A stretch of DNA of 64,000 bases, from positions 72,292,001 to 72,356,000 of the forward strand of contig OZ231127.1 of assembly GCA_965153355.1 (NCBI GenBank), read 5' to 3'. Positions within the stretch are counted from its first letter, which is position 1. Each line of letters begins with the position of its first letter. The notes under the pieces are model-generated. The model was not told the DNA's origin. It did no database searches and was given only the letters and a program-made list of their open reading frames with translations. Source of the stretch: Flaccisagitta enflata. Lineage: Eukaryota; Chaetognatha; Sagittoidea; Aphragmophora. Of this stretch, positions 50,814 through 60,487 are shown one piece after another. The position numbers and the translations under genes were made by a program.

Positions 50814-51424
50814 TAACAGGATGAGCAAAAAATTTTGCACAACTTTGATAAAGTAATAGAAAATGATGCAATGAAGAGCAAAAACCATCATGATATGAAC
50901 TGAATACTTAATTCTAATAATTAATAATATTAATGAACCAATACAATTGACTATAGGTTATAGATATGGTCTAGAAAATGAATTATTATCATGGTCACAT
51001 ATTGTCTATGTGCCATGATTTTGATTGTTCCCTTTAGCAAGTAGTAAGATTATTTTTTTCATTTTGTGAGATATATCTAAGCCCCTTGACCCAATTATCA
51101 ATTGTTATGACTATCTGACATCAAGGTTGCATGTTGTGTATGACAATGACTTGCAGGGGATGCCAAGCAGGAGAAAAACACTAGACTGAGTAAAGTTTCC
51201 ATCTCTCTAAATTTGGCCGGTAAAATTCATGCAAAATCTGACTGTGCGGTTCAACTTTGATGCCTCCCAATGGAAACAGAAGTTGGAAAAGTGAATGACG
51301 GCCCATACTACTGTCCAGTAGGACTAATTGTGGGGTTATGGTTCAAATTTCATCTTCTCAGGACACCTAGAAGTGCTGATTCTATACCCATATGTTTGTG
51401 CAAAATTTTTTGCTCACCCTGTTA
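50814..51424. mobile_element. 611-bp TIR element private to duplicate B
   Basis: The left end TAACAGGATGAGCAAAAAAT continues TTTGCACAA. The right end is the inverse with one difference (CACCCTGTTA). The same place in duplicate A (AGATTCTGCTATCACATTCG, about 12732) is uninterrupted. There is no coding capacity. Confidence 0.92.
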
Positions 51425-51458
51425 TTTTATCACTTTCGTATCTTCAATCATTTTATAG

Positions 51459-51570
51459 TACAGTTGAAAATCGCAATAATGGATATCGTGATCAAGGGAT
51501 GAGTATGATGTTGGCCGATTTTGGTTATAGGCGGATTTCTGTCACTCTTGGGTCCATTATTGCAACTGTA
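51459..51570. mobile_element. Small CAGTT-family TIR element in duplicate B
   Basis: TACAGTTGAAAATCGCAATA at the left, CCATTATTGCAACTGTA at the right, with GGTTATAGGCGGATTTCTGT inside. It is the paralogue of 12773-12879 and has cleaner ends. Confidence 0.82.
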
Positions 51571-51610
51571 TGTGTCTTTCTGTGCCTTCTTTCTTTTTTT
51601 TCCTTGTTAA

Positions 51611-52263
51611 TAGAGTCTGAAACATGTCAAACCGGAATGATTTCAGCGGTCTGTTTCAATGGGTTGACCATGGTCGTTTTCGGCCATCTTAGGCTCAAAT
51701 AATGTAGAATTTTATTGTTTATAAGTAGATAGCAATAAAGCTGACATTAAGACGGTTTGGATCATGTTAAACTTGTAGAAAAAAAGAGCTTTTTCGAATA
51801 TATCTAACAAGCGATAAACGCAAGGGGAAAAGGAGACTCCAGGTGTGAAGAAAGGATGGGCGCTATGTTTGTTTATTTTTAATTTCGACCAAAAAAAGTG
51901 TAAACAATGCCTTTTATGGCTGTAAAACGATCAATAATTGCCAGTAGAACAACATTGTATACTTTTTTCCGGTAAAAATATCAGTATCATTACACCACAA
52001 AAAAACAAAGTTTTCTATGGACTGTTGTGCCTAAGTTCTTGAGAGGCGGGGATTTGCCCGCGGTCGGCCTTGTGCACCATGACGTGAGGTTTTCAAATCT
52101 GTTTTCAGATTTTTTCGAATGTAACCCGCGGCAAAGCGGCGGGTCATTAAGTGGGAGGTGGTAGAGCAGTTAGAATGATGATTTGAAAGAACATGTGCAG
52201 CGAAGTAGCGTTAGAGCGTAACATTAGACACTTGCAAAGAACATGTCACATCCAACGTCTTCA
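51611..52263. other. No gene seen
   Basis: Unique sequence with a GCGG-containing stretch GTAACCCGCGGCAAAGCGGC near 52120. Confidence 0.4.
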
Positions 52264-52310
52264 GTTGCGGACACGCGACTGTACCGCCACCTGCACAAGT
52301 TGGGCTACGA
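52264..52310 (-). mobile_element. Hairpin-family 3' end (H18)
   Basis: TTCAGTTGCGGACACGCGAC then TGTACCGCC. It lies at the left edge of the 515-bp repeat block, in the same relation as H15 has to its copy of that block. Confidence 0.55.
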
Positions 52311-52479
52311 TGAAAAAAAAAAAAAAAATTTAGTAAGGAGGCTAAAAAAGGCCCAATCTTATGTAAAAAAACCTGGGGAATCCAACCGTGACCTTTTTAG
52401 AGCCCTACGCGGCTGCGTTTAGAAACGGCCCCAAAAAAACACCCAAAAATGGCTATTTTTGGGTATTTTTGGCCAAAAT

Positions 52480-53995
52480 TTAGTACTTAAATGGAGGCCA
52501 AGTGTTTAAATTCATAGTTGGGGACACTTCAAGATGTAAGAGACTAGTAAAACAAGAATCATGATGATGGGGCTATTGTGGGGTACCTAAAAAGGCCCAA
52601 AAAGGGCCCCTAAAACGAAAAAAATGTAGTTTTTTTTTCATTGTGACTACAAAAATGAATGGAATGACTTCAAATTTGAAATGGAAGTTCCTTATAAATG
52701 CAACTACCATCATGTAAAAATTTGTGGCCCTCCTTAGATGGCTTCATAGGAAAATTTGGCCACAAAAACCAAAAATCGCTCCCAAAAAATCAGTTTTTTG
52801 AGTTCATTGACCTAAAAACAATATTATAAGGTCAGGGTACCCCAATATTTTTTTCTATTTTGCTAATATAAGATGTTTGGAGGTTCCAAAAAAAATTTCA
52901 GGCCATATTTCCAAAAAATGGCTGAGATATGACCATTTGAAGCGACGTGGTAAAAATGGAAAACGCCAAAAATGGTCATTTTTGGTGATTTTTTTAAACA
53001 ATTGGGTACAAAAAGGTCCTGTTCATTTTAATCTCATAGTTGGGGACACTACAAGATGTAAGAGATTATAAAAACAGGAATCATAATGATGGGGCTATTG
53101 TGGGGTACCTAAAAGGCCCAAAAAGGCCCCTAAAACGAAAAATGTGCTTTTTTTTTTCATTGTGACTACAAAAATGAATGGAATGCCTTCAAATTGGAAA
53201 TGGAAGTTCTTAATAAATGCAACTACCATCATGTAAAAATTTGTGGCCCTCCTTAAATGGCTTCATAGGAAAATTTGGCCACAAAAACCCAAAATCGCTC
53301 CAAAAAAATCAGTTTTTTTAGTTCATTGACCTAAAAACAATATTTTCAAGATCAGGGTTCTAATTTTTTTTTCTATTTTGCTAATATAAGATGTTTGGAG
53401 GTTCCAAAATTTCAGGCCATATTTCCAAAAAATGGCTGAGATATGACCATTTGAAGCGACGTGGTAAAACTGAAAATGCCAAAATGGTCATTTTTGTGAT
53501 TTTTTTAAACAATTGGATACAAAAAGGGGTCCCGTTCATTTTAATTCATAGTTGGGGACACTACAAGATGTAAGAGATTATAAAAACAGGAATCATAATG
53601 ATGGGGCTATGGTGGGGTACCTAAAAAGGCCCAAAAAGGGCCCCTGAAGCAAAAAATAAATAGTTTTTTTTTCATTGTGACTACAAAAATGAATGGAATG
53701 CCTTAAAATTAGAAATGGAAGTTCCTAATAAATGCAACTACCATCATGAAAAAAATTTTTGGCCCTCCTTAAATGGCTTCATAGGAAAATTAGGCCACAA
53801 AAAAATTGCTCAAAAAATCAGTTTTCTCAGTTCATTGACCTAGAAACAATATTTGAAGGTCAGGGTACCCCAATTTTTTTTTGTTTTGCTAATATAAGAT
53901 GTTTGGAAGTTCTTAAAAAAGTTTCAGCCCATACTTCCATAAAAAACTCTGCGTGTAAGAAAATGAAACGTTGAAGCATCCAAACCTACGCAGCC
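52480..53995. repeat. Three tandem copies of a 515-521-bp unit
   Basis: The phrase TAGTTGGGGACACT starts at about 52516, 53037 and 53553. Each unit contains TAAAAAGGCCCAAAAAGG, TCATTGTGACTACAAAAATG, GCAACTACCATCATG, TTGACCTA(A/G)AAACAATA and GGCTGAGATATGACCATTTG. An inverted copy lies at about 55180-55545. Confidence 0.92.
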
Positions 53996-54190
53996 AAAGG
54001 GCGTGTTTCCAGTCACAGACAATTGTGTTTTTAAAGGGCCACTCGGTTGCTCGTTACATTCTCTCGCTCTATCCACTCACTTTTTCTGCAGGGCTCCACT
54101 TTGCAGGGCTCCACTTGCTTTGCTCGCTTGATAGCTTCATTCACAGGCTCGTTCACTTGCTTCGCTCACTATTTTGTAGGAACATTGCAA
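53995..54190. mobile_element. Dispersed repeat with CTCGCT words, copy 2
   Basis: CAGACAATTGTGTTTTTAAA, GGGCCACTCGGTTGCTCGTT and repeated GCTCGCTT/CTTCGCTC words resemble 33950-34145. Confidence 0.65.
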
Positions 54191-54225
54191 TTTATATATG
54201 TTAAGGATATACCTGTTTTACAGTA

Positions 54226-54434
54226 AACAAGGCCGGATACACGGCTACCCCAGTCGCGTGCGGGTGGGCAGGGGCCATAATTGAGGTCACTCCATCATTT
54301 GGGCAGGAGCAGTGAGGCCAAACCGCAAAACCCAGAAAAGGGTGTGACGGGACCTATGGATGACGGATGGACCGACGGACGGACCAATGGACAGACAAAG
54401 CGGGGTGTAGAGTCGCGTAGCACGCGACTAAAAA
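54226..54434 (+). mobile_element. AGTCGCG hairpin-family element (H13), reference copy
   Basis: 5' AACAAGGCCGGATACACGGC, subterminal CCCCAGTCGCGTGCGGGTGG, GGGCAGGAGCAGTGAGGC, a short GACGGACGGACC core, then AAAGCGGGGTGTAG, hairpin AGTCGCGTAGCACGCGACT and AAAAA. The AGTCGCGTGC near the 5' end is inverse to GCACGCGACT in the 3' hairpin. There is no transposase. The layout (subterminal inverted repeats, minisatellite core, 3' hairpin with CTRR-like CTAA) resembles Helentron-associated elements. The class is inferred. Confidence 0.88.
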
Positions 54435-54617
54435 CGCGTTTTTGGTTGTCAGTTGAAACACATGCAGGTTCTTACGTTCTTACGTTTCTTACATTTTTTA
54501 GGCGAGGCAACTGACACGTAAACACCAAAAAGATTTATTGCCGACTTTTTTTTCGAGTACAGATCGTTCTTTCTGAATCACTCAATCCTCTAACCACTCC
54601 CTCCCCCTTCTCTTAGT

Positions 54618-54648
54618 GTTTGTGTGTGTGTGTGTGTGTCTGTCTGTC

Positions 54649-54693
<45 letters not shown>

Positions 54694-54696
54694 GTC

Positions 54697-54760
<64 letters not shown>
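54618..54760. repeat. (GT)/(CTGT)/(CT) compound microsatellite
   Basis: Short GT run, then CTCTGT and CTGT units, then CT. Confidence 0.95.
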
Positions 54761-54763
<3 letters not shown>

Positions 54764-54810
54764 ACTGACTGACAAAGCAAGGTTAGATTTGCATGTCTTT
54801 GACTCGTCAT

Positions 54811-55022
54811 CAAGGCCGGAGCTACACGGCCTACCCTAGTCGCGTGCGGGTGGGCAGGGGCTGTATTTGAGGTCACTCAATCATTTGGGCAGGTGCAGTG
54901 AGGCTAAAGACTGCGTAGTCCCCCAAAAGTAGCGCGTGACGGACCGACGGACGGACGGACCGACAGATGGATGGACCAGACGGATCGACCAAGGTTGGTA
55001 GAGCCGCAGCATGCGACTAAAA
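54811..55022 (+). mobile_element. AGTCGCG hairpin-family element (H14)
   Basis: CAAGGCCGGAGCTACACGGC, CTAGTCGCGTGCGGGTGGGC, GGGCAGGTGCAGTGAGGC, a GACGGACCGACGGACGGACG core, and GCAGCATGCGACTAAAA. It faces H15 head to head, 12 bp apart. Confidence 0.87.
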
Positions 55023-55033
55023 TGGTTATTTTC

Positions 55034-55545
55034 TTTAGTCGCGGTGCTACGCCTGACTCTACACCCCGCTTTGTCCGTCGGTCCGTTGGTCCGTCCGTCG
55101 GTCCGTCGGTCCTTTCGTCCGTCGGTCGGTCGGTTGGTCCGTCCATCACACTTTACTTTTTTTGGGTTTTTAGGGTTTTAGGGTTTTTGGCTAAAAAATC
55201 ACAAAAAATGACCATTTTTGGCATTTTCCATATTTACCACGTCTGCTTCAAATGGTCATATCTCAGCCATTTTTGAAAAACATTGGCCTGAAATTTTTTG
55301 AACCTCCAAACATCTTATATTAGCAAAATAGAAAAAAATTGGGGTACCCCTTTACCTTCAAATATTGTTTTTAGGTCAATTAACTCAAAACTGATTTTGG
55401 AGCGATTTTGGTTTGTGGCCAAATTTTCCTATGAATAATCTAAGGAGGGCCACAAATCTTTACATGATGGTAGTTGCATCTATAAGGAACTTCCATTTCA
55501 AATTTGAAGTCATTCCATTCATTTTTGTAGTCACAATGAAAAAAA
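55034..55545 (-). mobile_element. Hairpin-family element (H15) carrying an inverted 515-bp module
   Basis: TTTAGTCGCGGTGCTACGCC, CACCCCGCTTTGTCCGTCGG, a long GGTCCGTC core and CACACTTTACTTTTTTTGGG run directly into the reverse complement of the 52480-53995 unit (from about 55180). The distal GGCCTTG end is missing, replaced by the CCCCTGTGTTTGAAAGC repeat. Confidence 0.8.
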
Positions 55546-55615
55546 AAACTCCCCTGTGTTTGAAAGCATAGGTCATCGGCCCGTTTTGGGCCGCTGCCCA
55601 AAGAATAGCATCAAA
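55546..55615. mobile_element. End module of the GGCC..CCGTTGCC repeat
   Basis: GAAAGCATAGGTCATCGGCC then CGTTTTGGGCCGCTGCCCAA matches the ends of 9465-9635 and 40225-40500. Confidence 0.6.
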
Positions 55616-55789
55616 CAAATAAGGTTTTGTTAGAAAATCCTGGTAATTAAACATATCAAAATCCTCCTAAAAGATTTTTTGAGAATACAAGTATCTTTTG
55701 TAATCCTTGAGTTATGTTGAATGAAAAAGAGGGTCATGTCGTCATGAAAGGTTGCAAACTAAACAAAAATCATATTGCAGAAATGCAAG

Positions 55790-56560
55790 GCTCACTTGTT
55801 TGCAGGCATTTTGTTTGTCACAAATCGATTTTGACGATTTTTTTTTTTTGGATTTAAAAAACTAAGCAGATATCGCTTTTTTGAATTTCTGGCAAACAGT
55901 GTGTGCTTAACATTGAATTTAGAATAAAAAACTCAACTCATCTCTCAGGCATCTTTTTGGTTGCGAATCGATTCTGTCAATATATTTTTCAGTTAAAAAC
56001 AGGCGTGTATATTCTTGGGTCGCTTTTGATTCCCCCCCCCCCCCTTTGATTTTCTTCCCCGCAACGCGTCGCGTCGCATTTTCATATCCGTGATTTTCCT
56101 CCCCATGCAGCAATAAAACTAAGTAGTTAAGGTTAAAATAGTGTTAAATTGTATTTTACTAATTGAGTTTTATGATTTGGTACTGTAAAAAGTTATATTT
56201 TCCCCAAATTTCCTTTTTTTCTCTTTTTTCACCCTTTGATTTCCTTCCCCATCTACAGACCTTTTGATTTCCCCCCCCCCACCCCCTGGGCGGGGGGAAA
56301 CCTCAAGAATATACAGGCCTGGGTAAAAAACTAAGCAGATATTGTTTTTCTTTTAGTTTTTGGCAAGCAGTGTTTGTTCAACATCATTTAAAAAAACAAA
56401 AACTCGCAGGCATTTTGTTAGTTGCAAATCAATCTTGACGATTTTTTTTTTCATTTAAAAAACTAAATAGATATTGCCTTTTCAAAAATTTCTGGCGAGC
56501 AGAGTTTCCTCAACGTTAAAATCTTTGCCAATGCGATGAAAATTTGCTCAAGCCCAAGTT
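55790..56560. repeat. Repeated 115-bp-scale units split by a TIR-like segment
   Basis: GCAGGCATTTTGTTNGT, TTGACGATTTTTTTTT, AAAAAACTAAGCAGATAT and TTCTGGCAAACAGTGT recur near 55800, 55930, 56330 and 56405. Between them, 55998-56335 begins ACAGGCGTGTATATTCTTGG and ends CAAGAATATACAGGCCTGG, an inverted pair around C-rich sequence. This may be an inserted element. Confidence 0.65.
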
Positions 56561-57051
56561 TAAATTGAAGCTTCCTATAAATTGTCTGGCTATTTCCTTT
56601 GCTTGTCAAAAGATGCCTTGATAGATAACTTTGTGGCTAAATTCATCGTAAAACTCGAAAAATATTTGAAGATAACAGCCGGAGAGGCACAAAGGAAATA
56701 CTGACAACATACTTCCAGATATACATTTTTGCAATCAATCACCAGATTGAATTCATAGAAAAAAACATTTTACCCAAAAATCATAATTGTGGTTCAACAT
56801 CTGTCTCATTGATGTTTTCTAGCTTAATCTTTTGCTGCAACAATAAAGTCAATTCAATATTTTTTTGGGGTTGATTTGTGCATTTTTGCATATGCTGGTC
56901 AGAAAAAGTTTTGACCGCCCCTATTCCTGATTGTGGTGACTTTGATCTAAAGTTTGATTCGTGGCTGCTTTGATAATTCATCAAGTCTTGATTCATCTTG
57001 ATTGTACTTTTTCCACAAACAAACTCTTTCTGATAATTGGCAAGTACAGAG
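56561..57051. other. 5' flank of the channel gene
   Basis: A 71-codon minus-strand frame (56781-56996) without recognisable domain lies divergently to the channel gene. In-frame stops TGA TAA sit at 57031-57036. The sequence ends in CAAGTACAGAG just before the ATG, and TACAG could act as a splice acceptor. Confidence 0.5.
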
Positions 57052-58284
57052 ATGGAGGAATTCTTGAAATCAACAACAGCTCATGGGCTCTTTCAACTTG
57101 GTGAACATAAAGGCTGGCGCAGAGCAGTTTGGTTTGTCATTTGCTTGGGTGCTTATGGAGTCACCTTGTGGGCAATCATAAGCATCTTCAAAAGCTTCCT
57201 GGATCCAACAAATCTCAAAATTACAATTCATTCTGAAAAGTTGGAGAAAACGATGATAGCAAATGGGGGCTTTGGGCGGTTTGTTCGTCCCAGAATCTAT
57301 CCTCGATTTGCGCTTTGTAGAAGTCGAAAAGATCACGACACGAATCTATCAGAATACAAAAAAATCGAGGTTTTTTTGAGAAATCACTTGCGCAGAGAGA
57401 AGTTGCATTTACAACCAACTTTGATTTCTTCATTTCGGACATTTTATATTTTTGCAGGGTATGATATGTGCAGCATTCTTGACGATACCAGTATATACAT
57501 TTATTGGAATAACGCGAATAAATCTCTGAATCTAATGTACTCTATACACCCTGAAGAACCATACCTACTCTTTGAGCATGGTTCTGAAATCAACTCAACA
57601 ATTCATGACATAAGTGTCCAAATACCAAAAATTGAAATTTTCGAGTATTATACTGATCCCGCATCAACATTTAGAACCACTTATCCACCTTTTCTTTCCC
57701 CTTATTTCGATGTATATAATGAGAAACATTGTGCGGATGTAGTTTTATTGAAATTGATGTCAGAAACGAAGGACAAATACCCATGTTTGAGAAACTATTT
57801 GAATCTTTTTCACAAACTACGGAACAATGAAAATCAGGATAGGTGGTTGAATATTTCCGAGCAAGGATGTGAATGGTTGCCGGGAGAAGCCTTAGTCTTT
57901 AAAAGCGGGAGATTTATTGATTGTAATTGTCTTAACGTCATAATGAACATTTATTCTACGGATCTGTTTAAGATGTTACGAGAAGAATGTAAACCCAGTG
58001 GCCTTTTGATCCAATATCATCCAACAGTACTATTTCAACATAGAAGCCCTAATTGGGATCCTCATGAAACATCTGTTGATCTGCCCGAAAACCCATTCCT
58101 AACAACAACCACTCAGTCTCCCGCAATGACATTAATAGACCTTTTATCCCAAATTGGAGGTTTTTTGGGTCTTTTAGTTGGAGCCTCAGTTATCACTTTA
58201 TTTGAATTTTTCGATTTTTTTGCTGCTATCAGCTGCCAACTAATTAAACTATGCACTTCCAAAGTGTTTCCGTTCAAGCAGTAA
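57052..58284 (+). CDS. DEG/ENaC-family amiloride-sensitive sodium channel subunit, short
   Basis: A 410-codon frame from the first ATG after in-frame stops (the frame is open from a TTG at 57037, not a likely start). Residues 11-12 are the conserved HG gating motif (TTAHGLFQL). TM1 follows at about 23-45 (GWRRAVWFVICLGAYGV). The extracellular part has about eight cysteines, including the CNC pair, fewer than the usual set. TM2 at about 365-395 reads SQIGGFLGLLVGASVITLFE, with the GxS selectivity filter as G377-A378-S379 and the following FEFFDF signature. Family members are usually about 500-700 residues and form trimeric Na+ channels in the plasma membrane. The short N-terminus before HG and a stop codon lying in GTAAGT suggest possible extra exons at either end. 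Ligand and physiology are unknown. Confidence 0.9.
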   Translation: MEEFLKSTTAHGLFQLGEHKGWRRAVWFVICLGAYGVTLWAIISIFKSFLDPTNLKITIHSEKLEKTMIANGGFGRFVRPRIYPRFALCRSRKDHDTNLSEYKKIEVFLRNHLRREKLHLQPTLISSFRTFYIFAGYDMCSILDDTSIYIYWNNANKSLNLMYSIHPEEPYLLFEHGSEINSTIHDISVQIPKIEIFEYYTDPASTFRTTYPPFLSPYFDVYNEKHCADVVLLKLMSETKDKYPCLRNYLNLFHKLRNNENQDRWLNISEQGCEWLPGEALVFKSGRFIDCNCLNVIMNIYSTDLFKMLREECKPSGLLIQYHPTVLFQHRSPNWDPHETSVDLPENPFLTTTTQSPAMTLIDLLSQIGGFLGLLVGASVITLFEFFDFFAAISCQLIKLCTSKVFPFKQ

Positions 58285-58581
58285 GTTTGACATTGTCAAG
58301 GCGCAGTGGCGGCAGTGCATGATCATTTGAATTCCACTTTGAGATAAGTATCATCAATGTATCATAATATTTTTACTAGCTCTCGTTGTAATTTTGTGAA
58401 GCTTTTCAAAGTACATTATTCTGTTTTTGATATTTGATTTTCTATCTGTAACTTTTTGAAAAAAGTATCAGTAATATATCATAGAAGATTTACTAGCTCT
58501 CGTTTCGATTTTGTGATGATTTTCAAACATCTTATTTGGTCTTTGATGTTTGATTTCCTATCTCTTACACTTTGAAATAAG

Positions 58582-59454
58582 TACAGTTAAGCTTCACTAG
58601 AAGGCATCTCAAGGGACTAGTTGATTTCATGCCTTCTAGGCGAGTTGCCTTATAGCCGAGTATGTATATTCTTGCACTATATTGAATACATAAGGTTCAA
58701 AAATACTTTATTCTATCTGTTGGTTTGATACACAATCAAACAGGCTGCTTGGAGATGGCAACAAAACTAATTTAGATCTTCCTTTACTTTTTGCAATGTG
58801 TAACTATTCTTAAGGCATAATCATACAGTGGTTAAAATGTCATCCACACACCAACATGGCATCATCGATCTTTCATTGGCATGGATTCATCGGCAAATCT
58901 AGTTTTCACTCCTCTTCTTCTCCATCATCTCCCTTCTCTCCCATTCATTTCACCTAGTTTCCCGTTTCTTTCACTTCCTCTTCATCCCAATCATAAGGTG
59001 TTCCTCTTCATCATAATTAATCATCGATGTTCCTCTTTATCATCATTGGTATCACTCGTCATCGTCATTGATATTCCTCTTCATCATCGAAATCGCTTTC
59101 ATTGGTATTCCTTTTCATTTTTTGCCTTTTTAGGTGCGACAAAGCACCTCTATAACTGGCTGTGTTTGTTGGTTGGTTGGTCTGTCTGTGGGGTAACGCA
59201 ATCGTTCGACGATCCACACGTTGCACCTTATTGGCCTACTTGGCCTTGTTTTTCCAACCTTTGTTTATCCACCTCCCCAATTTGCTTGTCAAAAGCCTTC
59301 AAAGCGAGCAAAATATGCATCAAAAATCCCATTTTTCATGCGCTATAGTGAAATTTGCATAATAGGCGGGTGCCTTATATGCGGGGCTTATCAACAAAGG
59401 AATAAAGAGAAGGATGCCTTATTAGCGGGTGCGCTCTAGTGAAGCTTAACTGTA
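58582..59454. mobile_element. 873-bp AGCTTCACTAG-family TIR element
   Basis: The left end TACAGTTAAGCTTCACTAGA and right end CTCTAGTGAAGCTTAACTGT then A are inverted. The flanking array unit continues on either side with a single duplicated TA. It contains GCCTTATAGCCGAG and GCCTTATATGCGGGGC words and a nested GGTGCGA-family element at 59127-59253. Confidence 0.92.
59127..59253 (-). mobile_element. GGTGCGA hairpin-family element (F2c), nested
   Basis: TTTTAGGTGCGACAAAGCAC then CTCTATAACTGGC, a GGTTGGTTGGTCTGTCTG core, GTAACGCAATCGTTCGACGA, GTTGCACCTTATTGGCC and CTTGGCCTTGTTTT. It is inserted inside the element at 58582-59454. Confidence 0.85.
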
Positions 59455-59685
59455 TCGTCAATGTATCATTTAAATTTTACTAGCTCTCATTTTGAATACT
59501 TGAAGCTATCCATAGCATACTCTTTAGTCTTTGAAATGAAATTTCCTATCTGTTACACTTTGAAATAAGTATCATCAATGTATCAAAAATCTTAACTAGC
59601 TCGTATTTCTATTTTGTGAAGCTATCTAAAGCGTACTCGTTTGTCTTTGAAATTTGATTTTCTATCTGTTACACTTTGAAATAAG

Positions 59686-60136
59686 TAGTTTAACCCCGCT
59701 TAAACGGACCCGCCACACATCTGAGATAATGAACCTCACTATTCTAATTGCTTTATTTACTGTTCTTTATTTCTGGTCCTGGCTCCGGAATAATTGAAAT
59801 ACTTGCTTGAATATGGTATCTAAAAGAATTTCAGTTTAACAGTTTTTTCTCTTTCCAGCCTAAGGCGTGTCATTATTTTCCCAGTCAAAAAGAAAAAAAA
59901 ATGATTTTAAAGGAAAAAAACTAATCCTGGTAAAACTAAAACAATATAAACTTCACCTAAGCAATGAGTGTTCTGAGATTTCTCTTATGTTAAGAATTCC
60001 ATCTTTAACAGATGCAAATTCATGGTACCTTCTAGTTAATTTCTTTTTTTTACTTTATTGGCAATAACAGAAGTCTGCCTTTAACAGAAAAAAATTGATG
60101 GTCCCCTGAAATCCCTTGCAGCGGGGTTCAACTGTA
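59686..60136. mobile_element. 451-bp CAGTTGAACCCCGC-family element
   Basis: The left end TAGTTTAACCCCGCTTAAAC is slightly damaged. The right end GCAGCGGGGTTCAACTGTA is intact. It is flanked by the 115-bp array with a duplicated TA at the same unit position as the element at 58582. It is longer than the 181-bp reference copy, so it is a different deletion derivative. Confidence 0.88.
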
Positions 60137-60283
60137 TCATCAATGAATCATAGAAAATTACTAACTCTCGTTTTAATTTCATGAAGCTATCCAAAGCATA
60201 ATCTTTTGTCTTTGATATTTGGTTTCCCATCTGTTACACTTTGAAAAGTATCATCATTGTATCATAAAGATATAACTAGCTAT

Positions 60284-60487
60284 TTTCAGTTGCGTGCTAC
60301 GCGACTCTACACCCAGCTATGTTGGTCCATCGGTAGGTAGGTTGGTCGGTCCCCTTTACTTTACTTTTTCTGCGTTTGCCGTGTCGGTCGGTGAGTCCGT
60401 CACATTTTTGAATTGCGAGCGGTTTTCGCATTACTACTCCTGCCCAACCGTCCGCGACTGGATCGCCGTGTATCTGGCCTTGTTTTT
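60284..60487 (-). mobile_element. AGTCGCG hairpin-family element (H16)
   Basis: TTTTCAGTTGCGTGCTACGC then GACTCTACACCCAGCT, a degenerate GGTCGGTC core, GCCGTGTCGGTCGGTGAGTC, AATTGCGAGCGGTTTTCGCA, TCCGCGACTGG and ATCTGGCCTTGTTTTTT. It terminates the tandem array. Confidence 0.85.

Larger units (their letters stand above)
49113..51610. repeat. Segmental duplicate, copy B
   Basis: Starts in (AATG)n (49113-49240) and follows duplicate A in order, through the AGGCTGTGTCCGTAGAAAG block, the TACCATTAGCTGGAGTCAGG block, the CAAAAACAGC block, a CT tract (50588-50640) and the CAGTT element at 51459-51570. It lacks the 593-bp MITE of copy A but has its own insertion at 50814-51424. Sequence identity is high in all shared blocks. 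Confidence 0.9.
58340..60282. repeat. 115-117-bp tandem array, interrupted by transposons
   Basis: Units carry GTATCATCAATGTATCATA, ACTAGCTCTCGTTT, TTGTGAAGCTATC, GTCTTTGAAATTTGATTT and CTATCTGTTACACTTTG. Unit marks (TA of AAGTATCATC) fall at about 58349, 58466, 58582/59453, 59570, 59686/60135 and 60249. At least six units start just after the channel gene. Elements at 58582-59454, 59686-60136 and 60284-60487 break or end it. Confidence 0.92.

Noticed and set aside
55160-55195. TTAGGG-like words (TTTTTAGGGTTTTAGGG)
   Set aside because: Only two irregular units inside a transposon core, not an interstitial telomere array.
56781-56996. 71-codon minus-strand frame upstream of the channel gene
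   Set aside because: Polar sequence without recognisable motif. Divergent placement alone is not evidence for a gene.
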